A stretch of DNA of 64,000 nt from Massariosphaeria phaeospora (GCA_011032825.1 JAADJZ010000026.1:124001-188000); one strand, 5' to 3'. Positions 10,882 to 22,417 are shown, numbered from the stretch's first letter. The notes: generated by a model not told the origin, from the sequence alone. Numbers and translations are program-made.

Positions 10882-12642
10882 ATGAACTCCGAGGTGCCTC
10901 TCCATCAACTGCGCACCCTGCAGCCCGCGGCGCTCCAGGCGCTCCACCAGTCGCCCGATGGCCTCCACCTCCAGTCGCTGCCGCCCTTCCCCCAGGACCT
11001 CGACGCCCTCTCGCCGGATGCCAATAATGAGACCATCTTCCAGCAGCGATACCACTTAGGCGCCGCTCCGCAGGCGCCGCACGGGTTACACGCGCCCAAC
11101 CCATTCCAACACAACGCTGGGCTGCCGCATGCGCAGACGCAGTTTCAACCTGTGCCGGCGGGATATCAGCATGGCGGACACCGCTTCAACTTGGTTGCTC
11201 CTCGGCCCCCTCTCCGGCAGCACATGCAAGCTCCTCTCCGGCAGCACATACAGGCTCCTCCGCAGCAGCACATCCGAGCCCCTCCTCAGCAGCACATTCA
11301 GACCTCTCCCCAGCAGCATATTCAGGCCCCTCCTCAGCAGCACATTCGGGCTCCTCCCCCTCTACCACCTCCGCCAGTCCCCAGAGCGCCCCAGCAGTTT
11401 CCGGAAACCGAAGCGCAGCAGACCCACAATGTGCACCCAGCCCAGGACACAGAGGAGACGCCTGTCTCAAACCATGGCCAGTTCGAAGGACTGAAGCTGA
11501 TTCCGACCCCGCCCAAGCTGGACGAATGGCGGAGCAAGCTGTTCCATGTCGACGACACCATCACATTGACAGAAGAACAGTAAGTCCGTGCGGTTTGTGT
11601 AGCATGGCCCAGTCTGATTTCGTGCCCGCAGATTCCGAACCTACTTCCCGCACATCGACAACGTGTACTCGCACCGCTCCACACAGCGACACAAACGCAA
11701 GCGATTCGTGTCCCACTACTGGGACTGCCGCCTCAAGGGCCGCCCACCGGGTACCAAGAAATCTACCGACCCCGACAAGAAGAAGCGCAAGCGTGTAGCT
11801 CGTGAACGCGACCTTTGCGATGTGAAGGTTAAGATCACCGAGTACTTTGATGGGGCCGAACTCACCGAACAGACCGGACAGCAACCACCGCTGGACGACC
11901 ACCCTTTAACACCTGCGGCCTCCGCTCACGACTCCGGGAATCACTTCTTTGGCCAGGATTCTGTTCCGGCACAGTCGCAGGTTGCGCCGTGGGGACTGCA
12001 GAATGTGGGTGGACTAGCGATGCATGGTGCACCTGAACCTCCACCAAAGAAGTTTTATACGGTACAGCGCGTAAATGGCAACGGTGGCAACGGGAAGGGC
12101 GATGGGGTTGCAGGGCCGCATAAACACACGCTCGAGGAGAGCGACCGTGTCAAGAAGAACAGTGTGCTTAGGTGGTTGGCAAAGAACGAGAAGGACAAGA
12201 AAAAGGGGCAGGTAAGCCGACACTCTCTTCCATTCGGGTTCATTATAAAAACGTCTTGTCCTATCCCCAAAAGCTGCTCCAAACGGAGTTCGGTCCTCTC
12301 TTATAGCAGCGAGAGAAGTTCGCACAAGCCCCGCTTGCTTGCACCTGACTATCTCTGGGATCACGTCATATTGATGTGGAGAGTTGTGGGATCTGCGAAG
12401 TTCGTCTCAATTTCGATGCATAATTTAAAGCGATCGATTTCCGCTTGTGTTCGCAGAAATCCGTTAAGCATATGCAAGATTTCACCCACCTACATTTCCA
12501 TTTACCAGTTCACTTCACTTTGAACAGTCTATCTTCCTCGCAAGCAACTCCTACCTCGAGCTCTGCTCTCTTCTGCATCTTTCCGTTCCATAATGACCGA
12601 CGAAAACCAGGCTGGCGATTCGTCGAAGAAAACGTACCATAA
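10882..12642 (+). CDS. Basic nuclear-type protein with Pro/Gln octapeptide repeats; 3' end unresolved
   Basis: Exon 1 is 10882-11579 and exon 2 is 11632-12211, joined across a 52-nt GT-AG intron in phase. The N-terminus is Pro/Gln/His-rich, with six octapeptide repeats at residues 113-160. Exon 2 encodes a conserved-looking basic block containing HYWDCRLKGRPPGTKK followed by KKKRKRVARERDLCDVKV, a likely nuclear signal or nucleic-acid-binding surface, then a GNGGNGKGDG loop and a Lys-rich helix ending at 12211. A good donor (GTAAGC) follows. The 3' end is uncertain: splicing to 12457 gives an unconvincing exon ending at 12642, read-through stops at 12523, and splicing to 12611 joins the frame in phase to the downstream GST. 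I do not recognise the basic domain. Confidence 0.6.
11218..11361 (+). repeat. Six coding 24-bp tandem repeats (QHIQAPPQ-type)
   Basis: Six consecutive 24-bp units encode variants of QH[IM]x[AT][PS][PL]x. The reading frame is kept throughout, and third-base and some amino-acid differences separate the copies. Copy number could vary between strains. Confidence 0.9.
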
Positions 12643-13490
12643 GAAAGCTACCGGCAACGCTCTCACGACCGTGAAGAACCACTCGAATGAAGATGAGCTA
12701 AAACTTTATGGTAGCTGCTTCTGGTGAGTTTTTCTGTTGCTCAGGGTTGAGCGGGCTTTTCCCTATCATGACGTCACCTACTTTCCCCACATCGTCCCAC
12801 GTCACTAACGTACATGACAGCCCCTTTGTGCAGCGCGTATGGATCTCCCTCGAACACAAGCAAATACCCTACCAGTACATCGAAGTAGATCCGTACAAGA
12901 AACCTCAATCTCTCCTCGACGTCAATCCGCGGGGCCTTGTCCCCGCCATCCGACACGGCCCAACATGGTCCACCCATGAATCGACGGTCATCATGGAATA
13001 CTTCGAGGATCTCAATGCAGGTCCCTCGCTCCTACCACCTGACCCTCAATCCCGTGCTACATGCCGCTTATGGTCCGATCATGTGAACCGAAGCATTATT
13101 CCAAGCTTCTACCGCCTACTGCAAGCGCAAGATCCCAACGACCAAATCACCCACGCGACCGAGCTCCGCACCGAAATCGGCAAACTAGTCGACGTGGCCG
13201 ACAGGACGGGCCCTTTCTTCCTCGGTTCTTCGCTCGGCTTCGTTGATGTGCAGATTGCGCCGTGGGTTGTACGGCTTGCCAGGGTGTTGGGCCCGTACAG
13301 AGGATGGCCGGAACCGGAAGAGGGCAGCCGGTGGAAGAAGTGGGTAGATGCGATTGAAAATGAGAAGAGTGTGAGGAGTACGACGAGTGATGATGGGCTG
13401 TACTTGGACAGCTACGAGCGGTATGCGGAGAACCGGCCGAATACCAGTCAACTGGCGAATGCAGTCAATTCGGGGAGAGGATTGCCTTAA
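12593..13490 (+). CDS. Glutathione S-transferase, omega-like
   Basis: As a separate gene this starts at ATG 12593, behind a pyrimidine-rich leader. Exon 1 (12593-12723) and exon 2 (12821-13490) are joined across a 97-nt intron, giving 266 aa. The thioredoxin-fold N-terminal domain carries SCFCPFVQRVW: the CPF motif with a cysteine in the catalytic position of omega-class GSTs, which act as thiol transferases and dehydroascorbate reductases more than as classical conjugating enzymes. NPRGLVPAIRHG and STVIMEYF form the glutathione-binding site. The helical C-terminal domain ends with the sequence ENRPNTSQLANAVNSGRGLP. CAG at 12608-12610 is also an in-phase acceptor for the upstream gene's last donor, so this may instead be the C-terminal half of a 686-aa fusion, or a short isoform from an internal promoter. 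Confidence 0.85.
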
Positions 13491-14194
13491 ATTGGGCCCT
13501 GTTGGGGTTGGAGCGAATGACAACAGCATGTCCGAACCTGAGGGAGAAAATCAGTAATCTTTATGGTATTATTAGAAGCGCCAAATATTCAAACGTAAGA
13601 TACAGAGCCTGGTCAAATTAATACAGTCAACTGTCTAGTTTTCTAGAGAATCATCGAGTTTCCAGGTCCTGCCAAGTTTCCTATCGGAGACTAACAGATA
13701 AACTGTATACACTTTCTAGGTCAAAGATTTTCGCAACCTTATTGCGGCAAGCCTTTGTCAGCTTTAGCGTGAGCTGAATAGGTGGTTCGTTCATACGTCT
13801 GCTCCTAATATTTTGAATCTGTAGCTTACGTTATTCATAGACGTCTCTCGTACGCCAGAAAATACCTGGAAACAAGCGGAACTATCAGGTCAATATACTA
13901 GCTACAAAAGAATGCAAAGAAAGAATGTGTGGAGAGCCTGCGCTGGATGATTGTTTGCAACTTAAGAAATATAACGAAAGTCCTATATAGCAATAGGGTT
14001 GCGGTGCATTTCACGGTCTGGCTGATTTCCCGCTTTTGTCGGCGTACGGAGTCGGAGTCGGAGAGCGCTAGTCTCACCGCAATACATAACATCTAGCTAC
14101 GCAACAGGCTGCTGACCGCCACATCTTCGTCATACATAAGATCAGAGGTTTTCGCGAACTCGCTACGACGAGCCTCATCCGTCACATCTTCGAC
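13491..14194. other. Intergenic between GST and P450 pseudogene
   Basis: This 704 bp is AT-richer than its surroundings. It has no supported ORF and no clear repeat. It presumably contains the former promoter of the broken P450. Confidence 0.45.
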
Positions 14195-16146
14195 ATGGCC
14201 ATGTTACCAGAGAATTTCCCTTATTTCTGGGCTCTCTCGGTTCTGGGCGGCATTTATGTCATCTTCAAACTCGCGCGCTTTGGATCCCGCGAGAAGCATC
14301 TTCCTCCCGGTCCGCCCACTTATCCCATCGTCGGCAATGCCCACCTTGTCGTCGACAAAGACCTCTACAAAAGGTCAGTGCACCTTTTCCCCCGTGCGCT
14401 GCGTCGACACATGGCCAACCCAAGTCTAGATTCAAGGATTGGAGTGAGCAATATGGAGAGGTGTTCTCTCTCAAGATTGGAAAAGGCACCATGAATCATT
14501 AGTGCTGAATAGCAGACGCGCGGTCCATGAACTGATAGATAAACGGAGCGCGATATATTCCTCACGGCCACTAGACGAGCAATATCACATCGCCCTGAAG
14601 GGCGAGAACATTGCTAGCATGAAGGCAGATGCTTGCTGGAGGGCGCAGCGCAAAATCACGGCGCGCTTTTTCGCGCCTGGCAAGCTGGATGGCGACCTGG
14701 CAAAGATATCAGAGGCAGAGTAAGTGCTACCATAAAGGGAAAACCGATGCGTGACAGGATCTTTCTCTAATATAGAAAAACGGCTTTGCAGTGCTGACTT
14801 CGACAATAGGGTTACTACGCTAATGCACGACTTACTCGTTACTCCTAAAGACTTCAGCAAACACGTTGACCGAGCCACTGCGTCATTCTCCTCCATCGCA
14901 CTATTCGGCCAGCGCGCAAAATCCATGGATGATTTCTGGGCAACAGTGAGTCCACTTCAAAGAGCTATCCATCAGTAAAGCAATGTAGTAACCGTTGCAG
15001 GGCGCCTACGAGGCCATGGAAGCAGTATGATGACCCAACCCCCTCTGCTAGCCCAACACAGAGACTTGCCAAAAACCGAACAGGTAAACGCCGCCTTGAG
15101 CCCCGGCACATATCTCCCCACCGAGCAATTCCCCATCTTCAAATGGGTCTCCAAGCGCTGGCTCGCCTCGACCACGCGCGCAGAGCAGGGCTTCAGCATC
15201 CCCACACGCATCTGGACGCAAGCCCGCGCGCACGTCGAAGCGCGACGCTCCCAGGGCGACAAGCGCGCCTCGCTAATGGACGAGCTGCTCGACGATGAAA
15301 GCGCCGGCCGCGACGACGTCGCCTTCCACGGCAGTCCCACCAAGCTGGCCAACTTCGTCGGCGCGCTGATGCAGGCGGCCGCGGAGACCAGCGCGCTTAC
15401 TATGCGGACGAGCATAATGTTTTTGGCTGCAAATCCGTGGGTGCAGGATAAGGCTTAGGAGGAGCTGGATGCGTTGTGTGGCGTGGAGAGGGTGCCGGGT
15501 TGGGAAGACTTCGAGGAGTTGCCATTTATTAACTGCATTATGAAAGAAGGGCTCGACATTGCTGTAGAGTCCCCACGGGCATTCCGCACCGTTGCACTGA
15601 AGACAACTGGTACGAGGGCATGTTCATCGTACGTTACCACCCCATCCCATCCGTCCGACAATCCAAGCACCCCTACTAACCACCTCTCCCTCCCCCCCAC
15701 AGCCCAAAGACTCCACAATCATGATCCCGCACTGGTCCCTCAACCACTCCCCCTCCTCTTCTCCCTCCCCCTCCCCCACCACCTACAACCCCTCCCGCTA
15801 CCTCTCGCACCCCTCCCTCGCCCCCACCTACGCCGCCAGCGCCGACTACGCTACGCGCGACCACTACACGTACGGCGCGGGCCGGCGCATCTGCGCAGGC
15901 ATGCACCTCGCCGAGCGCAAGCAGTGGCGCATGCTAGCGCGCTTACTATGGGCGTTCCGCATTGAGCGCGCGGTCGACGAGCACACGGGTAAAGAGGTAG
16001 ACATTGATACGCAGGCGTATGAGGAGAAGTTGATTGCGGGGCCGAAGGCGTTTCAAGTGCGGTTTTGGCCGCGGAGTGAGGAGCATAGGAGGGTTGTGGA
16101 GAGGGAGATGGAGGGGGTGAGGGGGATGTTGGGGAGGTGGGAGTAG
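14195..16146 (+). pseudogene. Cytochrome P450 pseudogene
   Basis: Segments of an ordinary microsomal P450 follow one another in order. They include an N-terminal membrane anchor (residues about 8-28), the proline hinge LPPGPPTYPIVGNAH, helix regions with splice-ready introns (for example 14374-14429, and one ending before GTTACTACG near 14810), and the haem loop YGAGRRICAG near 15870-15900. The frame is broken several times. TAG at 14500-14502 follows GKGTMNH, after which the homologous reading continues in another frame. TAG at 15456-15458 lies between VQDKA and EELDA. The K-helix Glu-x-x-Arg is replaced by EGLD and followed by further frame changes near 15555-15625. In a live P450 the Glu-x-x-Arg pair and the frame would both be intact. 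Substrate and CYP family are not assignable. Sequencing error is unlikely to explain all lesions. Confidence 0.85.
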
Positions 16147-16511
16147 AGTCGAGTAGTGGGGATTGGATTGAGCGTGTGGTGTTGTTGTTGTTGTGGCGTC
16201 GAAGGCCGTCAGGGGGAGGATGGATGCCGTGACTTGGACCCAAAAGCATTTAAAAAGAAAATTCACAGCACATGAAAATCCTAAGCAATAACAGCACGTC
16301 GTCGCTAAACTTCCCTAGCCTCTTTGGTTCCGGAACTCACTGTCAGTCATGTTTCCTTTGTGTGTATCGGTATCTGTTCCCCCCCATCAATAAACCTGCA
16401 TCGTCCTACGTACGTGTATATGCAAAGGGGGGTTTAAGGGAACAAGGGGCTGTTATGAACTGAACAGACTTGTACTCTTTAGAGGGAGTGCAGCCTTTCC
16501 AAATTGCAATC
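16147..16511. other. Convergent intergenic, P450 pseudogene / TRM11
   Basis: This 365 bp lies between gene 3' ends. I see no gene or notable repeat. Confidence 0.5.
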
Positions 16512-18080
16512 CTACTTCTTTCTCCACCTCCCACTAATACCCTTCGTATCATCCACCTCGCCACTCCGTCCCGCCCCCAGCTCCACCTCCTCGAACTCCT
16601 TGAACCCCTCAAAATACCGTTTCCGAAACGCATTCAGGTCATCCGCGCGCCCTCGCTCGTAGTCCCGGCTGCCCGTCTCCAGCGCGCCCAGCGGCACTTC
16701 CGCGGCTGCGCGTCGCCGATACGTCAGCAGGCGCCGCGACCACTTGTTGAACTCCTGCACGCAGACGGACACGATTTCCAGACACGGGTGCGTGGGGATG
16801 ACGAGCTCGACGTCCGCGTCGTTGGCCGTGGGCATCCACATGCTGAGCCGGCCGTTTTCCACCAGCGTGGCGACGGAGAAGGCCAAGATGTCGTCTAGCA
16901 GCGCCGTGAACGAGTACGGCCGCTTGGGCGGGATGTAGCCGGCCTCCTGGTATCTGTCGCGATGGGTTGCGCGCTCCGTGTCGTCCAGTGTCGCGCGGGA
17001 CCCTAGCACCTTCAGGCCTTCGCGGATGCCGTACGGCGGGTCGCAGATGATGCCGTCGAGATAGCCACCGCGCGCCGTTGAGAGTCGCAGAGGCGTGTTT
17101 GTTAGGTCCGAGACGAAGCCGCCAAGGTAGCGCGACTCCAGCCCGTATTGCTTGAAGTTCAGCTCCACGTCTTTCTTGCCCACCTGGCCTCTTCGCGCAC
17201 TTCCGCCCGTGCCCCGGATGCTGCGGCCGTCGATGTCGCTTCCACACACTACGGCTCCGAAGTGCGCGCAGGCAAGCGGGAAGCCGCCAGTGCCCATGAA
17301 GGGATCGTAGAACAGCTTTCCGGGGGCAGCGAGTGCGATGTTTGCGGTCAGTAACGCTAGCTCTGCATCCATAGACGTTGTGCTGATGTAGTGTCTTTTC
17401 TTCAAATCATACGTCGTTTTCGCCTGTCGTCCTGACGATGCAATGAGCCGACCCAAGTACAGGTACCTGGGCCCATCAGATTGAACCGCACCGTAGTCTT
17501 CAAACACACGGAAAGAGGCCTCGGGAGTCTTCATGCGAGCTGGGCCGCTGAGTCCGAGGTAAGAGAAGGAGTTGACGATGGCGGTCTGTTCTTCTGCTGT
17601 CCTGGAGCCGCGGTAGCTGTCTAGCGTGAAGCGGAAGGGTGCTTGTGCGTATTGCGGCCATTTGGAGGACGAGGACTCTTTGGTTGAGACATGGAGCGCG
17701 TCGTATGTGGGTCCTTGACCCCAGATCTCGCAGATGCTATGGGACAGAATGCTTCTAGAAATGACTGATCGTGCAGCGGCGTCGGACGGGAGACGAACGA
17801 TGCAGAATGGGGACTGGATAGATCAGAATATATACAACTAACACCAAAATTTGGGTATTTGGAGCTTCGGAAACTGAATAGGAAAAGGAATTCATATGGG
17901 AGTCTAGTGTAGAGCATCCACCACTTTGTATGAACGGATTGAACTAGAATTGACGTTACCTACATCTTCATGATACTTTACGAATTCGACTTTGACCCCA
18001 TTCACATCAGCCGAAGCTTGTAGTTCAGCTTTCCGAAAGCTCTCATGGACCTGCACCATCCTGACCAGATAATCAGGCAT
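16512..18080 (-). CDS. TRM11: tRNA guanosine-N2 methyltransferase, Trm11
   Basis: Exon 1 is 18080-17964 and exon 2 is 17813-16512, joined across a 150-nt intron, giving 472 aa. Trm11 with Trm112 methylates G10 of tRNAs in the cytoplasm. The N-terminus (MPDYLVRMVQVHESFRKAEL) and the FCIVRLPSDAAARSVISRSI stretch form the THUMP-containing RNA-binding part. The Rossmann methyltransferase domain carries SAM motif I DPFMGTGG (D209) and the catalytic DPPYG motif IV (D297), followed by IREGLKVLG. The splice junction was chosen because joining KYHED to SPFCIV restores the family sequence in phase; the nearby donor one GT downstream would break the frame. An upstream in-frame start at 18164 exists but adds non-family residues. 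Confidence 0.92.
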
Positions 18081-18738
18081 GGTGCCGACGTCCGAATTAC
18101 CAGTAAGTAAATCTGCAGTAGCAAATAAGATGTGTCGAACGAGAACGGCACGGTGACAGTTCAACCAGGTACTAGCATAATGTCACTCGAATTATACGAG
18201 AGGAAGGTTGTGGGATTTTGTGTGATGAGAAGCATAAAAGTGGTAAGGAGTCATGGGGGGGTGATAGGTTTACGTGCAAAATTTGTGGATCCGGAAAGGC
18301 GGGCGCTAATTGGCCAGAAATAATAGCTTAAGTCTCGTTCTTACTGTCTTCTTCATGGGTCGGAGAATATCTAGTTTAAGTCGATAAGGCCTCTAACGTT
18401 AAAGGGTATGAACACAAAGAATCTCTGACCCGGGCTGCCTTGAACCTAGGTGATGATCTATCTCCCGAAGATAGACCAATCATCGCACCAAGATATACCT
18501 GTAGGTGCTACTGCTTACGCCAGAATTATAACTAATCCGCGCTCTCCAGGTTGCTCCTTCTCAGCTGGGGATAGGCGATATAAATACGCAGGGATTTGAT
18601 ATCGGCATCGGTATCGAGCCGCATGTGCAGCGTACGAGTGCGAGGCGCTCTCGGCGGCGAGGTCAACAGCGCAGCTGGCAGAGCTCCATAGTGGTTTCGC
18701 TACCTTGAATATTCACCAGCGCGTGCCGCCCCCCATCG
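18081..18738. other. Intergenic upstream of TRM11
   Basis: This 658 bp separates two minus-strand genes. It holds no supported gene. It contains the TRM11 promoter and the 3' flank of the TPR gene. Confidence 0.5.
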
Positions 18739-19536
18739 TCAAGACTTCCCCTCCTGATTGAACTGCATACTATACCCGCCACTGGCCTGGTCCTTTGTGA
18801 ACTGGAAATTCTCAGTGCTCAGCCCAAAAGGCTTCAGGATGCCGTTCCCCAACTGCTTCAGCTTGCCCATCATCTCCGACATCTCCTTGTTCTTTGCGTC
18901 CTCGAGCCGCACGGGCAGTTCCCGCAGCGCTGCGTTTACCGTCGTCTGGTCCATGCCCGTTAAGAAGGCGGAGTTGGGCGGTTGGGACAGCGCTTGGTAG
19001 TCTTCGAGCGCGCCTTGTAGCGACGACCAGCCGCCGACTTCGCGCCGTGCCTTGGCTCGCCGGAGAAGCGCTTTGGTGCGCAGCTTGTGCACGTCTTGCA
19101 TGGCCTTTCCGGTGCGTGTCAGCGCGGCCAGCCGGACTTCGGTTGCGTCGTCGACTTCGCCTATGATGCCGCCACCCTCGACGCTTTTACCGTCTTCCTT
19201 TGCGAGGGGAGGATCGAGACGGTCTAGCGACTCCAGCGCCTGACTTGCCGATTCCACGGCCTCTTTCCATTCCTGCAGCTTCAGGTGACAGGCTGATATG
19301 TTGGACCTGAGGACGGCGATGTCGTACTCGAGGTAGATGGGACAGACTGCTAGGGCTTTTTCGTAGCCTTGGACTGCGGAGCTGTAGTCGCCGGATGTGA
19401 AGATCTTGTTCGCGGAGACTTTCGCGGTGTTCGATTCTGAAAGGAGTTGTTGCTCTTCTTCAAGTGGGAAGATCTCGGGAGGAGGCGGCGCATCCCCGGA
19501 TTCTTTGTGGGTAGGCTCAGTTTGTGAAGATGCCAT
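18739..19536 (-). CDS. Tetratricopeptide repeat protein, TTC1-like
   Basis: An intronless frame encodes 265 aa. After an acidic, Pro-rich N-terminus, TPR units run from about residue 38 (SNTAKVSANKIFTSGDYSSA) through the IYLEYDIAVLRSNISACHLK segment and the KLRTKALLRRAKARREVGGW segment. An insertion rich in Gly, Asp and Glu lies between repeats two and three. The C-terminus, with GKLKQLGNGILKPFGLSTEN and a GGYSMQFNQ end, is the signature of the TTC1 family, cytosolic TPR adaptors related to Hsp70/Hsp90 co-chaperones. No catalytic function is expected. The start is 209 bp from the start of the divergent HAD gene. Confidence 0.88.
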   Translation of the reverse strand: MASSQTEPTHKESGDAPPPPEIFPLEEEQQLLSESNTAKVSANKIFTSGDYSSAVQGYEKALAVCPIYLEYDIAVLRSNISACHLKLQEWKEAVESASQALESLDRLDPPLAKEDGKSVEGGGIIGEVDDATEVRLAALTRTGKAMQDVHKLRTKALLRRAKARREVGGWSSLQGALEDYQALSQPPNSAFLTGMDQTTVNAALRELPVRLEDAKNKEMSEMMGKLKQLGNGILKPFGLSTENFQFTKDQASGGYSMQFNQEGKS

Positions 19537-19745
19537 TGTTGTTGTAAGAGGGACTATTGGAAGAGTCGTAGGTTGTTTGAAAGCGTTGTTTATAGATATG
19601 ACGTTATCTGCGCAACTAGCTTAGCCTCGGCATCTAGAGGAGCAGTTCACCGAACCCTAACTTTCCTCACACTTCCTCCAATTGCATAGCAACCTAGTGC
19701 TAAAACACTTCCTCCCTCTCAGATATCGCGTCCACCACAGCGACA
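19537..19745. promoter_or_regulatory. Short bidirectional promoter, TTC1-like / HAD
   Basis: Only 209 bp separates the two start codons, so upstream elements must be shared. CCTC-rich stretches precede the HAD start. No specific factor site could be named. Confidence 0.5.
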
Positions 19746-20685
19746 ATGGCGTCCACTAAGTACGTCTACATCCTCATCCGCCCTCCCCTTCCACCATAAA
19801 TCCACAAAAAAAACTGACTCCTCCCCCAGCACCCCGCCCCCACCTATCCGCGCCGCCCTCTTCGACATGGACGGCCTCCTCATCGACTCCGAAGACCTCT
19901 ACACAACCTGCACCAACACCCTGCTCTCGCGCTACGCCCGGCCCCCGCTCCCCTGGTCCATCAAAGCGCAACTGCAAGGCCGGCCCGGCCCGCAAGCCGG
20001 CCAGATCTTCCACGCCTGGGCGCAGCTCCCCATCCCCGTCGACCAATTCCTCGCGGAGCAGACCGAGATCCAGAAAGAGCTGTTTCCGCAGTGCCAGCCG
20101 CTACCGGGGGTGTTGGACGTGCTCGAGGGACTGGAGGTCAGCGGCGTGGAGATTGCGCTGGCGACGAGCTCGCATGCGGGCAACTTTGAGCTCAAGTCCA
20201 GCCACTTGCCGCATCTGTTTTGCTATTTTGAGCTGCAGCATCGGGTGCTGGGCGACGATGCGCGGATACCGCCCGGCAAGGGCAAGCCGGCTCCAGACAT
20301 CTACCTGCTCGCGCTCAGCACCTTGAACGCCACCCTGCGCGGCAAAGGCGAACCCGAAATCAGCCCGGAAGAGTGCCTAGTGTTTGAAGACAGTGTGCTA
20401 GGCGTGGAGTCGGGAAGGAGAGCAGGCATGCAGGTGGTGTGGGTTCCGCATCCGGAACTTCTAATCGAGTATAGGGGCAAGGAGAAAGATGTGCTTGCGG
20501 GGCTGACGGGGGAACATAAAGAAGATGAAGAGCAGCAGCTGAAGAGTATTGAGACAGAGGTGGCTCAAGGGAAACGGAAAGTCGGTCTGCCGGGAGAGGT
20601 GGACGATGGCTGGGGTACATTGTTGAATAGCCTTGAGGGGTTCCCATACGGAAAGTTCGGGATCGAGAACCCAGTACAGGACTGA
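19746..20685 (+). CDS. HAD-superfamily phosphatase (pseudouridine-5'-phosphatase / YKL033W-A-like)
   Basis: A 14-nt first exon (19746-19759) and a main exon (19830-20685) are joined across a 70-nt intron and encode 289 aa. HAD motif I is FDMDGLLIDSE, with nucleophile D17 and acid/base D19. Motif III lies in GKGKPAPDIYL, and motif IV is VFEDSVLGVESGRRAGMQVV. The alpha-helical cap between motifs I and II has the subclass I arrangement seen in HDHD1-type phosphatases that act on small sugar phosphates. The substrate is inferred from family only. A Glu-rich insert near residue 230, before the last helix, looks lineage-specific. The tiny first exon is required to supply the start codon. Confidence 0.88.
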
Positions 20686-20906
20686 ATGCGTCGGGGGCTT
20701 GGTAAATGAGTTACGATTAATGCGTCATGGTATCCTCATTGGTATTGGCGATTGCATAGAACTGGGTAGACATAGAGCAGGCTGTTATATGCCCCGAGTA
20801 TTCAAAATGTAAGGGTATACGTGGAAACTGCACCAAGCCTAAGATCCCTGAGACTAAAACTCCATTGCCGTAGAGATCGACCGAACAAATGTAAATTCGA
20901 GTGCCT

Positions 20907-21641
20907 CTAGTTCTTCAAGGCCTCCAGCCTTCCCCTCATCTGGGCCAAAACTTCGGCCTGGTCCTCTTCGTCTTCGTCTTCCTGCACGGGCTGGCTAGGC
21001 AGCTGGTCGGCATTCACCTTGGACGTCGGCAGCTTGTCCTTCAAAATCTCGGTCAAAACCTTATCGACCTCCTCCTCAGCCTCGTCGTCCTCGCCTTCGA
21101 GCAACTCGTCGTCCGGTAAAGTGTCCCCCACCATCTCCTCGATAATCCCCGCTTTTGTCAATTCGGCTGAGAGTTCCCTCATCGTGCCCGTGAGCTCGGG
21201 CAGCCGCACCAGCGAGTTCACATCTTTCATGATACCTGTCGATGCTCTGATGCTCCCCTCGATGCGCCGCACCGAGAAGGCCTCGTTGACCTGCATTTGC
21301 ACCGAGTTTAATTGCGCCTTCGACGTCGCGAGCCGCCCGTTCTGTTTCCGGACGCGGATCAGTTCGCGGGCGAAGATGCGGACTTCTTGGTTGGCTTGTT
21401 TGGCCATGGACGGGGTGCGCTGGGCTCGCCGGTTGGCTTGGATGATGAGGTTTTTGGTCTTCTGTTCCGTGGTCTTGAGGGAGGCGATGTCGCGGTCGAG
21501 TTTGCGCACGTTTTGTCGGACGAGCGTGTTGCATTTTCGCTTCTGCAGAGCGGTCAGAGCGAGAATGCGTGCAGGAATCATCTAGCGACGTACTTGCTCT
21601 TCGGGGGTAGGCTTCCACAAGAGACCGCGGATTGTCTCCAT
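20907..21641 (-). CDS. VPS24: ESCRT-III subunit Vps24 (CHMP3)
   Basis: Exon 1 is 21641-21594 and exon 2 is 21542-20907, with a 51-nt intron in phase 0, giving 227 aa. Exon 1 encodes METIRGLLWKPTPEEQ, the amphipathic start of a Snf7-family protein. Exon 2 begins with the basic helix-1 stretch KRKCNTLVRQNVRKLDRDIA. The remaining helices are followed by an acidic tail. The end, AEVLAQMRGRLEALKN, is a MIM1-type motif that binds the MIT domain of Vps4. The protein caps Snf7 filaments on endosomes for multivesicular-body sorting. The intron position is supported because reading through it loses the conserved N-terminus. Confidence 0.92.
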
Positions 21642-22417
21642 GGTGGGCGCTTGAGGTTGTGGTTGCGTGTCCGCGTTTCGCTTTGGGGGATACAAAACTT
21701 TATACTACTGTGCCCTGCCTATGAGTGTGAGGAGCTCATTCCGGGCCCAGGAGTGAATGGAGCGCCGGGTGCTCTGCAGCCTTCGGACAGCGACGCTGGC
21801 CTGCTACTGGGTATGCGGCTGTCTGCCGCGTTATGTGTGGAGTAGTTGGCGTGGAAGAGCGAAGTAGGCACGAGTTGACGGACGATTTAGATACGAGGGA
21901 TGATGAGCGCGGGAAGGAGTGCATTCAAGCCGTCTTTCCAAGGTTGGAGCACTGCGAGTCGAGCAGCGCTCGGACCGCGGTTTCCCCGAGTGACGTTTGG
22001 CGGGGCAGTGGCTGGTGACGGCACATATTGGCATCAGATTGAGAATGATACGGAGAAGGCACACCAGCCACAGCCTCCCCCGTGAACTCCTCACCGCCGC
22101 AGCTAGATTGGACATCTTGGGCGTAATTGCGAAGCTCTCTATACGGCCGTGCGTGTACCCGCGTTTGCAACCAAGCAAATCACACGACGTTGCGGTTCTT
22201 GGGCGTGTCGCGGTTTCTGCAGAGCTCCATCAGCTTCCACCGGCCTCGCCACGCTAGTCTGCATTTCTGCCGCCTTCACTCGCTTTCGACTGTCGAGCCT
22301 ACTACCACCACAAACTTCATACTCACCTACGAGATTCACACGGCCGCACTCTTCGCACCCTGTATCATACCTCGCCCATTGCAAAACCCTCCATTACACC
22401 ACAACCTACTCGCAGCC
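21642..22417. promoter_or_regulatory. Divergent intergenic, VPS24 / SBA1
   Basis: This 776 bp lies between two start codons on opposite strands. No gene is seen. It contains the SBA1 promoter; p23 genes are often heat-responsive, but I could not identify an unambiguous heat-shock element array by eye. Confidence 0.45.

Noticed and set aside
18400..18520. Possible structured RNA (CCCGGG, paired AGATAG stretches)
   Set aside because: Short complementarity only, no tRNA or snRNA landmarks, no consistent stem set.
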